Below the pieces are notes generated by a model. The model was given only the letters and a program-made list of their open reading frames with translations. It did not search any database and was not told the origin of the DNA. Of a stretch of DNA of 64,000 nucleotides, positions 44,253 through 53,790 are shown in pieces (the stretch's first letter is position 1; each line of letters opens with the position of its first letter). The stretch is from an uncultured Duncaniella sp. (GTDB taxonomy: Bacteria; Bacteroidota; Bacteroidia; Bacteroidales; Muribaculaceae): positions 109,494 through 173,493 of the forward strand of contig CAJUCI010000002.1 in NCBI GenBank assembly GCA_910584825.1, in the 5' to 3' direction. The position numbers and the translations under genes were made by a program.

Positions 44253-46445
44253 ATGAAAGCCTTACTTTCAGCCACCGCCCTTACGGCTATTCTATTGTCC
44301 ACGGCGGGATGCGCGTCCGACCCGATTGACCTCCAGCCCGACCGCAACGAAACGTATGACCGAGAGTTTGTAAAAGAGTTCGGCGCACCGGCCTCAGGTC
44401 ATGACTTCTCACTCGCAACAACAGCCGGACTCACAGTCACATCTGAACACGGCGACCGAGTCATCGTAACAGCCACTATCGATGATACCGAGTACCTTTT
44501 TGCTGACTGCCACATACCGGCCGGCACCACTCCGCTCCCTGTCACTATCCCAAACACCGTCACAGCACTTAATGTCACTACCTCGAAAGGCAAATTCTCA
44601 GTTGACCCAAACGGTAATCTTGACATCGATAGGGCAGAGGCCGACAACCGCAGCAGAAAGATTTATGAGACCTCTGATGGAGGCAAATACAACTCGCTTA
44701 TAGTAAGTTATAAAGATGGATGGGAAAACCACGGTCCTCTACTTATATTTAAAGTCGGCGATTTCCTGCAAAAATACTTTAGTGATAATCCTCTCGGCAA
44801 AGACAACACGGACTATTCTTACAGTTATTTAAATGACAGCAAGACCATAGTCCATTCAGGCTGTTCGCTTTTTGGAATCACAAAAGACTGTTATAAAAGC
44901 AGTTGCACATACTACGTATTCCCTATCTGGTGGAGAAAAAACCGATACGGCTATAAAGATTACAATTTTTCATTAGAATGCTACCCGTTTAGCCAAGATC
45001 CAAATGGCGGTTATTATGGGTTATTCACAAAAAAAGTCTCATACAGTAACTCTATCCCATTTCCACAGTTAGGATATTGTGCTAATCCGTCATTCTCAGC
45101 GGCCAGCGTAACCAACAGCAACGTGTCTTCCAAATTTTCTTACGACAAAGGAAGTCTAAGTAAGGCATATGACCTCAGCAATCCGAATATGATGGTTGCC
45201 ACAAGAGGCGTTAAAATATCCACGAAAAAACCTTCATCCAAGGATTTCAATATGTTCATTCTGTCTATGCAGGCTCACGACTCTGCACATTACACATACG
45301 CCTCCTCTACCTATCCTAGGTTTAATGACGATGGTTATTTTGATGTGCCTTTGGATTATTTATTTATGGCATCCACTACCACCAAAGAAACAAAACTCGA
45401 CAGGTCTGCCTACCAGATTATTGACATGGAGGACCAGGATTATTATGACGAGGGGAAATTCTTAACACAAAAACCTGCAACTAAATACCGTGATGCTCGT
45501 ATTATCGGATTCAACACCCCAGCGTCAATGAATGCCGATAAGACTCCACGCGATTATGCGGATGTAATCCTTCTTGTAATCTGCGAAGACAACATTGAAG
45601 AAAGAGCACATATATATGGCTTCCCCCCTCAAAAATATGAATGGACTATTGCCGCCGAGGATCTTGGAGGAAGCCACGACTGGGATTTCAATGATGCAGT
45701 ATTCAAGTTTACTGACGTAATAGTTAACATGAACTCTGCAAACGACAACTGGAAGTCTGCTGTATTAAGCGGTGTATATAATTCGCCATCAGGTCGTAAA
45801 ATTGAAGTCACTCCACTTGCATCAGGTGGAACGATGCCTATCTATATAACCTACAATGGCAAGGTGTTGCCCGAAAGCACTTTCCCCTCATCAGGTTCTG
45901 AGATGTACAGCGTGGTCAGCCAGCGAATCAATGAAACTTTCGCATCTGCCAAAAACGGCACATTCATCATCGGCACCGAACTCCACAAATGGCTCGGCGC
46001 ATCTACTCACACTACGGCTCTCAATGCCGGAGCAAACCGCAATTCAAGTCTTACGGGCAAAAGCGTTTCATTTATCCAACCGATTTCATCAGGTTCTTCA
46101 AGGGCTGTTTCTGCCAGCTCCGAAAACACATCCCTGCGAGGCTTTTCAGTCCTCGTTGACCGAGAGAATAAACTGCAGGTCAACACCCTTGACGGTGACG
46201 GATTCACCCATATGCCTGACATCACTCTCGGCAAAGACACCTATCTCATCGGAGCTCCATGCGAGGATAAAGGGCAGATTGCGCCCCAGATGATACTCCT
46301 CGATTCTGACTGGGAGTGGCCGCAGGAGGGCAAAAACATAGGCGATGCCTATCCTTCGTTCCGCGACTGGGCCAATACGGGCGTATGGAACAATTGGACC
46401 ACTAAAGATGTCGACCGCTCGAAAATCACCGCCAAACAAAAATAA
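44253..46445 (+). CDS. LruC-domain lipoprotein
   Basis: A 730-residue lipoprotein with lipobox STAGC and C20. The N-terminal part (about 25-110) is beta-rich. The middle (about 150-420) is aromatic- and Ser-rich without known motif. From about residue 430 it shows the LruC (DUF4842-type) signature: acidic segments YADVILLVICEDNIEE and DWDFNDAVFKFTDV. Such proteins are secreted surface proteins of Bacteroidales and Leptospira with unclear roles. Codon use in about 44700-45700 is AT-rich against GC-rich ends, suggesting a mosaic gene. It is preceded by a long structured leader and followed by a clean terminator. Confidence 0.85.
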   Translation: MKALLSATALTAILLSTAGCASDPIDLQPDRNETYDREFVKEFGAPASGHDFSLATTAGLTVTSEHGDRVIVTATIDDTEYLFADCHIPAGTTPLPVTIPNTVTALNVTTSKGKFSVDPNGNLDIDRAEADNRSRKIYETSDGGKYNSLIVSYKDGWENHGPLLIFKVGDFLQKYFSDNPLGKDNTDYSYSYLNDSKTIVHSGCSLFGITKDCYKSSCTYYVFPIWWRKNRYGYKDYNFSLECYPFSQDPNGGYYGLFTKKVSYSNSIPFPQLGYCANPSFSAASVTNSNVSSKFSYDKGSLSKAYDLSNPNMMVATRGVKISTKKPSSKDFNMFILSMQAHDSAHYTYASSTYPRFNDDGYFDVPLDYLFMASTTTKETKLDRSAYQIIDMEDQDYYDEGKFLTQKPATKYRDARIIGFNTPASMNADKTPRDYADVILLVICEDNIEERAHIYGFPPQKYEWTIAAEDLGGSHDWDFNDAVFKFTDVIVNMNSANDNWKSAVLSGVYNSPSGRKIEVTPLASGGTMPIYITYNGKVLPESTFPSSGSEMYSVVSQRINETFASAKNGTFIIGTELHKWLGASTHTTALNAGANRNSSLTGKSVSFIQPISSGSSRAVSASSENTSLRGFSVLVDRENKLQVNTLDGDGFTHMPDITLGKDTYLIGAPCEDKGQIAPQMILLDSDWEWPQEGKNIGDAYPSFRDWANTGVWNNWTTKDVDRSKITAKQK

Positions 46446-46497
46446 ACGAGATTGCAACCGAACTCATAGGATAGTAGCATCCTGATGCAGCTGCAGC

Positions 46498-46535
46498 CCC
46501 CTGCCATTGTAGGAATTACAATGGCAGGGGTTTGT
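46498..46535 (+). terminator. Intrinsic terminator of the LruC gene
   Basis: CCCCTGCCATTGT pairs perfectly with ACAATGGCAGGGG around a 7-nt loop, followed by TTTGTGT. It lies 52 bp after the stop codon. Confidence 0.8.
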
Positions 46536-46582
46536 GTACACATATGGCAACTCCCCAACCATTCCGAACTCATAGCTTAAAG

Positions 46583-46650
46583 CTCCCCCGTGCCCCATCT
46601 TTGTGCTTTTGTGCTCCTGTCTCCCACATGTGCTCTTGTGTCCCTTTCTC
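46583..46650. repeat. Word block (GTGCTCCTGTCTCC family)
   Basis: It contains TTTGTGCTTTTGTGCTCCTG and a degenerate continuation. The same words occur at 43298-43330, 48122-48199 and 48361-48412, and inverted at 43121-43186. The rest of the 46446-46796 spacer holds the terminator and a weak TATTTTTG box at 46715-46722. Confidence 0.85.
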
Positions 46651-46796
46651 GAATTATAATACTCATGACAACGATATTGATACAAATTTATACCTCAAAA
46701 GCCACTTTTACCACTATTTTTGCGAGAGCTTAATCCTAATAACAAAAGAAGCACAAGCCAGACTACAATAGCAATAATAATGTAACGTAACGTATC

Positions 46797-47222
46797 ATGA
46801 GATTTTTGATTATTTTCCTGTCAGTACTGTCAATCGCATTGACGGCATGTGACGATGACGACAACTTCACCCCCATAGGGACAACGCACATCTATCAGAC
46901 GAGTGAGGCCGACAATCTCGAAGACGGAACTTATGTGGTAAATTCCGCCGAAGAATACGTCCGGCTCATGAATGCCAGGCTACCGTCTGACCTAAACGTA
47001 GATTTCAAGACTGAGGCACTTGTCATCGTCAAAGGACATGAAACAAGCGGCATCGACGACATCAGCGTGCAAAGCAGTCGCGACATCAGCACGTATAATA
47101 TCGGCATATCCATGTCGCTCAACTGTTTTTCAGCCATCGAACACTGGTGTGTAGCCGTCGTGATGCCGGCAGTTGCAAACCCGTCAGTAGTCGTCGACAT
47201 TGAAAGAAACGGCATACAATAA
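46797..47222 (+). CDS. Small lipoprotein of unknown function
   Basis: A 141-residue protein with lipobox ALTAC, C18 and an acidic tail after it (DDDDN). The mature part is a compact beta-rich domain (YVVNSAEEYVRLMNARLPSD; ALVIVKGHE), somewhat like small protease-inhibitor or PrcB-type domains, but I cannot assign it. GC content and codon use look native. A weak -7 box lies 75 bp upstream, and a word-built palindrome follows. Confidence 0.75.
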   Translation: MRFLIIFLSVLSIALTACDDDDNFTPIGTTHIYQTSEADNLEDGTYVVNSAEEYVRLMNARLPSDLNVDFKTEALVIVKGHETSGIDDISVQSSRDISTYNIGISMSLNCFSAIEHWCVAVVMPAVANPSVVVDIERNGIQ

Positions 47223-47278
47223 AATGAAAATAGAAAAGCCACAAGTAGCTATATTATTTTAGTGAAATAGTGTCAAAA

Positions 47279-47403
47279 TTCAAGAAAGGGACATAAGTGG
47301 CACAAGCGACATAAGTTTTTCATCATCGAATAATCACTGATTATCAGAATAATATATTTCTTATGTCGCTTGTGCCACTTATGTCCTTATGTCCCCTTCT
47401 TGA
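47279..47403. repeat. Long word-built palindrome, copy 3, with one extra word in one arm
   Basis: The left arm (47279-47315) and right arm (47360-47403) are complementary except that the right arm has one extra GACATAAG unit. The loop again has an ATAATCA/TGATTAT hairpin. It starts 57 bp after the small lipoprotein stop. Confidence 0.93.
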
Positions 47404-47448
47404 CAGCCTTCGCGACATTATCGCACCAAAAGCCCCGTGCCTGCACCC

Positions 47449-47456
47449 TACCTTTG
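47449..47456 (+). promoter_or_regulatory. -7 box directly before the ATG at 47461
   Basis: TACCTTTG fits TAnnTTTG. Transcription would then start at or within a few nt of the ATG, giving a nearly leaderless mRNA. No -33 TTG is visible. Confidence 0.4.
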
Positions 47457-47460
47457 CACC

Positions 47461-48210
47461 ATGCATTCACGGAGGCTCATAACATCCAGCGTTTCTCGCA
47501 AGCCGTGCATCCCCGACATATGGTGCCACAGCTTCAGGAGATTTCTCGGCAGGCAACTGACGCCCGCCGAGAAAACCGTCATATCCACCCTCGAAAAGAA
47601 CCGCCGCGCACGTCCCCGCCCCACGGTCATCATCGACCATCCCGGCCATGACAGCACAGCCCTCCTCGACAGCTACCTGCGCTACAGGCTCGCCACCTCC
47701 CCGGAGGGAGCCACAGCTATCCGCTGCACCCCACAGCGTCAGCCAATCAAGAGTCGCAATCCCCGCCTCCGCCACCTCACCTACCGGCAAGTCAGAACCG
47801 TCCGCGGAAGTACCCCCGCCTTCATGCTCCTCCTCAACGCCCATCAGGCCAAAACCTACTCACCCCTGCTCAAATCCCCCGACAACTTCCGCAAAGTCTG
47901 CTCCGTTCTCTTCCCCATCCTCGACCGTTCAGGCTTCCTGATTATCCACCTCCGCGCCGACACCCCACCCAAAACCCTCCCGCCCGGCCTTTTAGTCCAA
48001 AGCACCAAATCACCCCCGCCGCAATCCCTCCGAATCCACAGCTTTGAAACAGTGGGAGCGCGGCAGCGCGACGAAAGCGAAGGCGAAGGCGACAGCCCTC
48101 CCCTCGTCACAATCATCACCCTCGCCCCTCGTTCCCCCGTGCTCCCGTCTTTGTGCCCCTGTGCTCCTGTCTCCCGTTCTCCCGTCTCCCCACATCCGCC
48201 CCCACTTTAG
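47461..48210 (+). CDS. Unrecognised basic protein whose end runs into repeat DNA
   Basis: I choose the ATG at 47461 (MHSRRLITSSVSRK), giving 249 residues; the frame opens 8 codons earlier. Strong third-position GC bias through about residue 195 supports real coding. Visible pieces are FRRFLGRQLTPAEKTVI and PTVIIDHPGHDSTALLDSYL, then a basic middle and FLIIHLRAD. No family is recognised and there is no signal peptide. From about residue 198 the frame enters repeat-like DNA (VGARQRDESEGEGD, then proline- and cysteine-rich sequence from the GTGCTCC word family), so the original C-terminus has probably been replaced. A -7 box TACCTTTG at 47449-47456 lies immediately upstream of the ATG. Confidence 0.6.
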   Translation: MHSRRLITSSVSRKPCIPDIWCHSFRRFLGRQLTPAEKTVISTLEKNRRARPRPTVIIDHPGHDSTALLDSYLRYRLATSPEGATAIRCTPQRQPIKSRNPRLRHLTYRQVRTVRGSTPAFMLLLNAHQAKTYSPLLKSPDNFRKVCSVLFPILDRSGFLIIHLRADTPPKTLPPGLLVQSTKSPPPQSLRIHSFETVGARQRDESEGEGDSPPLVTIITLAPRSPVLPSLCPCAPVSRSPVSPHPPPL

Positions 48211-48302
48211 CGGTACGCCGTGCTCCGCAGCCCAAAGCTAAACCGCACGGCAAGTGCACATTGACTTATTGAACAAATAAGGCCGAAAAAGCATCCCGCA
48301 GG

Positions 48303-48362
48303 GTAGGAGCGACGGCTTCAGCCGTCGATATGACACGACAAAACTAACTTATAAAACACCCC
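48303..48362. repeat. GACGGCT-hairpin repeat module, copy B
   Basis: Nearly identical over about 59 bp to 43403-43461, with stem GACGGCT/AGCCGTC, and likewise next to GTGCTCC-type words. Confidence 0.9.
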
Positions 48363-48614
48363 CTTTGTGCTTTTGTGCTCCTGTCTCGTTCCCCCGTGCT
48401 TCCGTCTATATCCACGGCCAAAGCCGCTGCTCCTACTCAACAGCCCCGCTCATTATGCCTCAAGCCCACCTGCTCGGCTCGTGCATCAGAATTTCAACCC
48501 ATAATCCGCCATGTTTTTAGAATATTTTTCTACAAAATCAATTTCCACGCAAGGCTGTCAGATATTTTATTACACATATCACTATTCTTTATTTATTTTT
48601 TGCGCCCAAAATCG

Positions 48615-48643
48615 TTGCATTTGTCCTTAATTTACTAAATTTG
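48615..48643 (+). promoter_or_regulatory. Promoter of the polyprenol-P-mannose synthase/pyrC unit
   Basis: TTG (48615-48617), 18 nt, TAAATTTG (48636-48643), 25 bp before the ATG. Confidence 0.65.
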
Positions 48644-48668
48644 CAATCTAAACAAGAAACGTTTCACC

Positions 48669-49439
48669 ATGACGGACATAAGTCCAAATAACAGCGGGAG
48701 GTCTGACAGCCTTGTCATAATCCCCACCTACAATGAGAAGGAGAATGTCGCGGCCATCATTGCCGCCGTCTTCGACCTTCCTACGCCGTTTGACATCCTC
48801 ATCATCGACGACAACTCGCCCGACGGGACAGCAGCAATCGTGAAGGGGCTGATGGGGCAATACCCCGGCCGCCTCAACATGCTGGAGCGCAAGGGCAAGC
48901 TCGGACTCGGCACTGCCTACATCACCGGCTTCAAATGGGCCATCGAGCACGGCTATGAGTACATCTGCGAGATGGATGCCGACTTCTCCCACGCCCCCAC
49001 CGACCTGCCCAAGCTGCGTCAGGCATGCGCCGACGGAGCCGATGTTGCCATTGGCTCAAGATACCTCACTGGCGTCAACGTGGTCAACTGGCCGATGGGA
49101 CGTGTGCTCATGTCATATTACGCGTCAGTCTACGTGCGCACCGTCACAGGAATGCCCGTGCATGACTCCACCGCCGGATTTGTATGCTACCGCCGCCGCG
49201 TGCTCGAGGCCCTGCCGCTCGACAAGATACGTTTCAAAGGCTACGCCTTCCAGATAGAGATGAAATTCCTGGCCCACAAATACGGCTTCAAAGTGGTGGA
49301 GGTGCCCATCGTGTTTGTCAACCGCGTGCTCGGCACCTCAAAAATGAGTTCAGGAATATTCAGCGAGGGCCTCTTCGGCGTGATGCGCCTGAAATGGAGC
49401 AGCCTCTTCACAAAATATCCCGACTACAGCCAGCGATGA
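48669..49439 (+). CDS. Polyprenol monophosphomannose synthase-like GT2
   Basis: A 256-residue GT2 enzyme related to dolichol-phosphate mannose synthase. Conserved parts are LVIIPTYNEKENV, IIDDNSPDGTA and the metal site in CEMDADFSH. It moves mannose (or another hexose) from a GDP-sugar to polyprenyl phosphate at the cytoplasmic membrane for glycan assembly. No C-terminal membrane domain is present, as in the soluble DPM1 type. Its stop overlaps the pyrC ATG (ATGA), indicating coupled translation. Confidence 0.92.
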   Translation: MTDISPNNSGRSDSLVIIPTYNEKENVAAIIAAVFDLPTPFDILIIDDNSPDGTAAIVKGLMGQYPGRLNMLERKGKLGLGTAYITGFKWAIEHGYEYICEMDADFSHAPTDLPKLRQACADGADVAIGSRYLTGVNVVNWPMGRVLMSYYASVYVRTVTGMPVHDSTAGFVCYRRRVLEALPLDKIRFKGYAFQIEMKFLAHKYGFKVVEVPIVFVNRVLGTSKMSSGIFSEGLFGVMRLKWSSLFTKYPDYSQR

Positions 49440-50770
49440 ACTCCAAGCTATTTCACAACGCACAGCTCGTCAACGAGGGCAGCGTCACACGCGGATGGCT
49501 CATGACCGAGGGCGACAAGATAGCCCGCATCGGCCACGGCGACATACCCGCCGGGCTGACCGCCGACGAGATTACCGACTGCGGGGGGGCCTACCTCATC
49601 CCCGGCGTCATCGACACCCACGTGCATTTCCGCGACCCGGGACTCACCGAGAAGGCCGACATGGCCACCGAGAGCCGCGCCGCACTGGCCGGAGGCGTGA
49701 CATCGTTTATCGACATGCCCAACACCAAACCGGCCACCGTGAGCATGGAGGCCGTGGAGGGGAAGATGGCCCGCGCCGCCGAGGTGTCCGAGGCCAACTA
49801 CGGATTTTTCATCGGAGCCACCAACGACAATCTTGACCAACTGCTCCGTGCCGACTACTCCCGCGTGGCCGGCATCAAGCTGTTTCTCGGCTCGTCGACC
49901 GGCAACATGCTCGTCGACGACAACAACACGCTCGACACCCTCTTTGCCAAAGCCCCTGCCCTCATAGCCGTGCATGCCGAAGACGAGGCCATCATACGCT
50001 CGTCGCGCGACCGCCTCACCGCCGAGCACCCCGAGGGGATACCCGTGGAGATGCACCCCGACGTGCGTCCGCGCGAGGCATGCATCGCCGCCACCCGCCA
50101 CGCCATCGACCTGGCCGAGCGCAACAGCGCGCGAGTCCACATATGCCACATATCCACCGCCGACGAACTGCAGCTCATAGCCGAGGCCAAGGCACGCGGC
50201 GTCAAGGTCACAGCCGAGACATGCCCGCAATACCTGATGTTTGACCGCAACGACTTCCTGCGGCTGGGCGCACGCATCAAGTGCAACCCCGCCATCAAGG
50301 AGCCGGCCGACCGCATAGCCCTCCTGCGCGAACTGCGCCCCGGAGGGGTAATCGACACCATAGCCACCGACCACGCCCCCCATCTGCCCGCTCAGAAGGA
50401 GGGCAACGCCCTGACCGCCGCATCCGGCATGCCGATGGTGCAGTTCTCACTGCCCGCCATGCTCGACCTCGCATCATCCGACCCCGACGCCGAGGGGTTG
50501 GACATAGCCCGCATCGTCGAGCTGATGTGCCACGCTCCGGCCCGACTGCTCGACATAGACCGCCGTGGCTATCTGCGCGAAGGCTATTACGCCGACCTTG
50601 TCATAGTTGCCCCCGTGGCAATGCCCGGCCGTCGCATCACCGATGCCGACGTCGTGAGCCGCTGCGGGTGGACCCCTTTGGACGGGCGTACACTCGGATG
50701 GGAGGTGCGCCGCACGCTGGTCAACGGCGGCAACGGACCCGGGCCGCTGTCGTTCCGCGCCGGCAAATGA
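49436..50770 (+). CDS. pyrC: Dihydroorotase
   Basis: The start at 49436 (MNSKLFHNAQLVNEG) gives 444 residues. The frame is open upstream inside the preceding gene, but only this start gives family sequence and the ATGA overlap. Metal ligands H62 and H64 lie in DTHVHFRDPG, and IATDHAPH holds the catalytic aspartate. It is a class I amidohydrolase that closes carbamoyl aspartate to dihydroorotate in pyrimidine synthesis. The downstream 156-bp gap is AT-rich with no visible terminator. Confidence 0.95.
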   Translation: MNSKLFHNAQLVNEGSVTRGWLMTEGDKIARIGHGDIPAGLTADEITDCGGAYLIPGVIDTHVHFRDPGLTEKADMATESRAALAGGVTSFIDMPNTKPATVSMEAVEGKMARAAEVSEANYGFFIGATNDNLDQLLRADYSRVAGIKLFLGSSTGNMLVDDNNTLDTLFAKAPALIAVHAEDEAIIRSSRDRLTAEHPEGIPVEMHPDVRPREACIAATRHAIDLAERNSARVHICHISTADELQLIAEAKARGVKVTAETCPQYLMFDRNDFLRLGARIKCNPAIKEPADRIALLRELRPGGVIDTIATDHAPHLPAQKEGNALTAASGMPMVQFSLPAMLDLASSDPDAEGLDIARIVELMCHAPARLLDIDRRGYLREGYYADLVIVAPVAMPGRRITDADVVSRCGWTPLDGRTLGWEVRRTLVNGGNGPGPLSFRAGK

Positions 50771-50926
50771 AACGGATAAACAATATGAACAACCTTAAAT
50801 AACCATACAAAAAGAACAATTAAAATCCCTAAATCCAACCATCAACGAAAACAGCTGTAACCAAACTATCAACCACCACAAGTAAAAAACAAATAATAAA
50901 AGTAACTAATAGATAAACAAGCGGTT

Positions 50927-52774
50927 ATGTTAGACAAAACCAATGTAAAGGCCCTTGACAAGGTCGTAGTGCGTTTCTCGGGCGACTCGGGCGACGGCAT
51001 GCAGCTTGCAGGCAACATTTTCACCAATGTTTCGGCCGGCCTGGGCAACTCCGTTTCCACCTTCCCCGACTATCCCGCCGACATGCGTCCCCCCCAGGGC
51101 TCACTCAGCGGCGTCTCAGCCTTCCAGGCAAGCGTAGGCAAGGGTGTCCACACCCCCGGCGACCAGTGCGACGTGCTCGTGGCCATGAACCCCGCCGCCC
51201 TCAAGCGCGGATATAAAATCCTCAAACCCGGCGGCGTAATCATCGTCGACATCGACTCGTTCAACGAGACAGGCCTCAAGAAGGCCCAGTTTGAGACCGA
51301 CGAGCCGTTCAAGGAACTCGGCATCAATGCCCAGATAATCGAAGCCCCCGTGACCTCGATGACCAAGGAGACACTCGCCGACACCGGCATGGACCAGAAG
51401 TCGGTGCTCAAGTGCCGCAACATCTTCGCCCTCGGCCTCGTGTGCTGGCTCTTCGACCGTCCGCTCGAAGGCGCGCTCAAGCTGCTCGGCAACAAGTTTG
51501 CCAAGAAACCCGCCGTCTTCGAGGCCAACGCCAAGGTGATACAGGCCGGATATGACTACGGTCACAACATACACGCATCGGTGTCGACATTCCGCATCGA
51601 GAGCGACAGCGCACGCCCCGGCGTCTACACCGACGTCAACGGCAACACCGCAACAGCCTGGGGCTTCATCCTCGCCTCTGAGAAGGCCGGACGCCCCCTC
51701 TTCCTCGGCTCCTACCCCATCACCCCCGCCACCGACATCCTCCACGAGCTTGCCAAGCGCAAGGACCTCGGCGTGAAGGCCTGCCAGATGGAGGATGAGA
51801 TTGCCGGCGTATGCTCGGCCATCGGCGCATCCTTTGCCGGCGACCTCGCCATCACATCCACCTCGGGTCCCGGCCTCGCACTCAAGAGCGAAGGCATCGG
51901 CCTCGCAGTGATGGCCGAGCTGCCCCTCGTCATCATCGACGTGCAGCGCGGCGGCCCCTCCACCGGCCTCCCCACCAAGACCGAGCAGACCGACCTCATG
52001 CAGGCCCTCTATGGCCGCAACGGCGAGTCGCCCCTCGCAGTGGTGGCCCCCGTATCGCCCACCGACTGCTTCACTATGGCATTCGAGGCATCACGCATCG
52101 CCATCGAGCATATGACCCCCGTGATACTCCTCACCGACGCCTTCATCGGCAACGGCTCGTCGGCATGGCGCGTGCCCGAGGCCGAGGATTATCCCGAAAT
52201 CCGCGTGCCCTATGTGCCCGAGGACAAGAAGGCCTCATGGAAGCCCTATCACCGCGACCCCGAATCACTCAGCCGCTACTGGGCCATCCCCGGCGAGGAA
52301 GGTCTGCAGCACCGCCTCGGCGGCCTGGAGAAGGACTCCGAGACAGGCTCAATCTCCAACGACCCCGTCAATCACGAGAAGATGGTGCTCCTGCGTCGCG
52401 AGAAAATCGCCCGCATCGCCGACGACATCCCCGAGCAGGAAGTGCTCTGCGATGCCGACGCCGACACCCTCCTCATCGGCTGGGGCGGCACCTACGGCCA
52501 CCTCTACTCGGCTGCCGAGGAGATTAACGCCGCAGGCAAGCCTTTGGCATTCACCCAGTTCCGCTACATCAACCCCCTGCCCCGCAACACAGCCGAAATC
52601 CTCGGCCGCTACAAGACCATCATCGTAGCCGAGCTTAACACCGGCATGTTTGCCGACTATCTCCAGTCCAAATTCCCCAACCTCAACATCCGACGCATCA
52701 ACAAGATACAGGGCCAGCCCTTCCTCGCACAGGAAATCGTTGACGGAGTAACTAAAATCATGGAGGACAAATAA
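50927..52774 (+). CDS. korA: 2-oxoacid:ferredoxin oxidoreductase alpha subunit (gamma-alpha fusion)
   Basis: A 615-residue protein. The N-terminal gamma domain (about 1-200) starts with VVRFSGDSGDGMQLAGNIF. The alpha pyrimidine-binding domain begins near 220 (FLGSYPITPATDILHELA) and the C-terminal domain runs from about 470. With KorB it converts 2-oxoglutarate or a related 2-oxoacid and CoA to acyl-CoA and reduced ferredoxin. 2-oxoglutarate is the likeliest substrate by subunit type. korB follows after 2 bp. Confidence 0.93.
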   Translation: MLDKTNVKALDKVVVRFSGDSGDGMQLAGNIFTNVSAGLGNSVSTFPDYPADMRPPQGSLSGVSAFQASVGKGVHTPGDQCDVLVAMNPAALKRGYKILKPGGVIIVDIDSFNETGLKKAQFETDEPFKELGINAQIIEAPVTSMTKETLADTGMDQKSVLKCRNIFALGLVCWLFDRPLEGALKLLGNKFAKKPAVFEANAKVIQAGYDYGHNIHASVSTFRIESDSARPGVYTDVNGNTATAWGFILASEKAGRPLFLGSYPITPATDILHELAKRKDLGVKACQMEDEIAGVCSAIGASFAGDLAITSTSGPGLALKSEGIGLAVMAELPLVIIDVQRGGPSTGLPTKTEQTDLMQALYGRNGESPLAVVAPVSPTDCFTMAFEASRIAIEHMTPVILLTDAFIGNGSSAWRVPEAEDYPEIRVPYVPEDKKASWKPYHRDPESLSRYWAIPGEEGLQHRLGGLEKDSETGSISNDPVNHEKMVLLRREKIARIADDIPEQEVLCDADADTLLIGWGGTYGHLYSAAEEINAAGKPLAFTQFRYINPLPRNTAEILGRYKTIIVAELNTGMFADYLQSKFPNLNIRRINKIQGQPFLAQEIVDGVTKIMEDK

Positions 52775-52776
52775 TC

Positions 52777-53790
52777 ATGGAAGATATCAAATTCACCCCC
52801 GCTAACTATAAGAGTGACCAGCCCGTGCGCTGGTGTCCCGGCTGTGGCGACCATGCCATCCTCAACACTCTCCACAAGGCTATGGCCAGCATCGGTGTGC
52901 CCCCTCACAAGATGGCCGTAATCTCGGGCATCGGCTGCTCGTCACGCCTCCCCTACTATATGAACACCTATGGCTTCCACACCATCCACGGACGTGCGGC
53001 AGCCATCGCCACAGGCTTCAAGGTAGCCCGTCCCGACATGACCGTATGGCAGATTTCGGGCGACGGTGACGGCCTCGCCATCGGCGGCAACCACTTCATC
53101 CACGCCGTGCGCCGCAACGTCGACATCAACATCCTGCTCTTCAATAACAAGATTTACGGTCTGACCAAGGGCCAGTACTCCCCCACGAGCGCACGCGGAT
53201 TCGTGTCCAAGTCATCCCCCTACGGCACTACCGAAGACCCCTTCATCCCCGCCGAACTCGTGTTTGGCGCGCGCGGCAACTTCTTTGCCCGCTCGATTGA
53301 CGTGGAGCTTCAGACCAGCCAGGAGGTACTCGCCGCCGCCCAGCAACACAAGGGCACATCGGTTGTCGAAATGCTCTGCAACTGTGTCATCTGGAACCAC
53401 GGCATCCACAACGACATCACCGAGCGCGAGCACCGCGCCGAGCGCACCATCAAACTCGTCCACGGCCAGAAGATGCTCTTCGGCAAGGACAACGAGCTTG
53501 GCCTCGTGCGCGACGGCTTCCTGCTCAAGGCTGTTAGAGTAGGCGAAGAGGGCTACACAATAGACGACGTGCTCGTTCACGACGCCCACACCCCCTCCAA
53601 CTTCCTCCACCAGCAGCTTGCCATGATGGACGGCTACTCGCTCCCCCTCGCCCTCGGCGTGATTCGCGATGTCGAGTCGCCCGTCTACAACGAGGAGATT
53701 GACAAGCAGGTCGAAGAGGTACGCTCACGCAAAAACTTCACCTGCCTCCGCGACATGGTGCTTGCAGGCGAAACCTGGACCGTAAAATAA
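52777..53790 (+). CDS. korB: 2-oxoacid:ferredoxin oxidoreductase beta subunit
   Basis: A 337-residue thiamine-diphosphate subunit. It has RWCPGCGDHAIL (C20, C23) and GIGCSSRL for a 4Fe-4S cluster, and the ThDP/Mg motif ISGDGDGLAIGGNHFIHA. It pairs with KorA, 2 bp upstream. The last 12 codons including stop (MVLAGETWTVK) are repeated twice more directly downstream of the stop. Confidence 0.95.
   Translation: MEDIKFTPANYKSDQPVRWCPGCGDHAILNTLHKAMASIGVPPHKMAVISGIGCSSRLPYYMNTYGFHTIHGRAAAIATGFKVARPDMTVWQISGDGDGLAIGGNHFIHAVRRNVDINILLFNNKIYGLTKGQYSPTSARGFVSKSSPYGTTEDPFIPAELVFGARGNFFARSIDVELQTSQEVLAAAQQHKGTSVVEMLCNCVIWNHGIHNDITEREHRAERTIKLVHGQKMLFGKDNELGLVRDGFLLKAVRVGEEGYTIDDVLVHDAHTPSNFLHQQLAMMDGYSLPLALGVIRDVESPVYNEEIDKQVEEVRSRKNFTCLRDMVLAGETWTVK

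Larger units (their letters stand above)
48211..48668. other. Intergenic region with repeat modules
   Basis: No gene is supported. It holds the tail of a GTGCTCC word block, hairpin module copy B (48303-48362), a further word block (48361-48412) and the promoter of the next gene. Confidence 0.75.

Noticed and set aside
49184..49435. Longer N-terminus for dihydroorotase
   Set aside because: The extra 84 codons lie out of frame inside the preceding glycosyltransferase gene and look like shadow sequence. The start at 49436 gives the family N-terminus.
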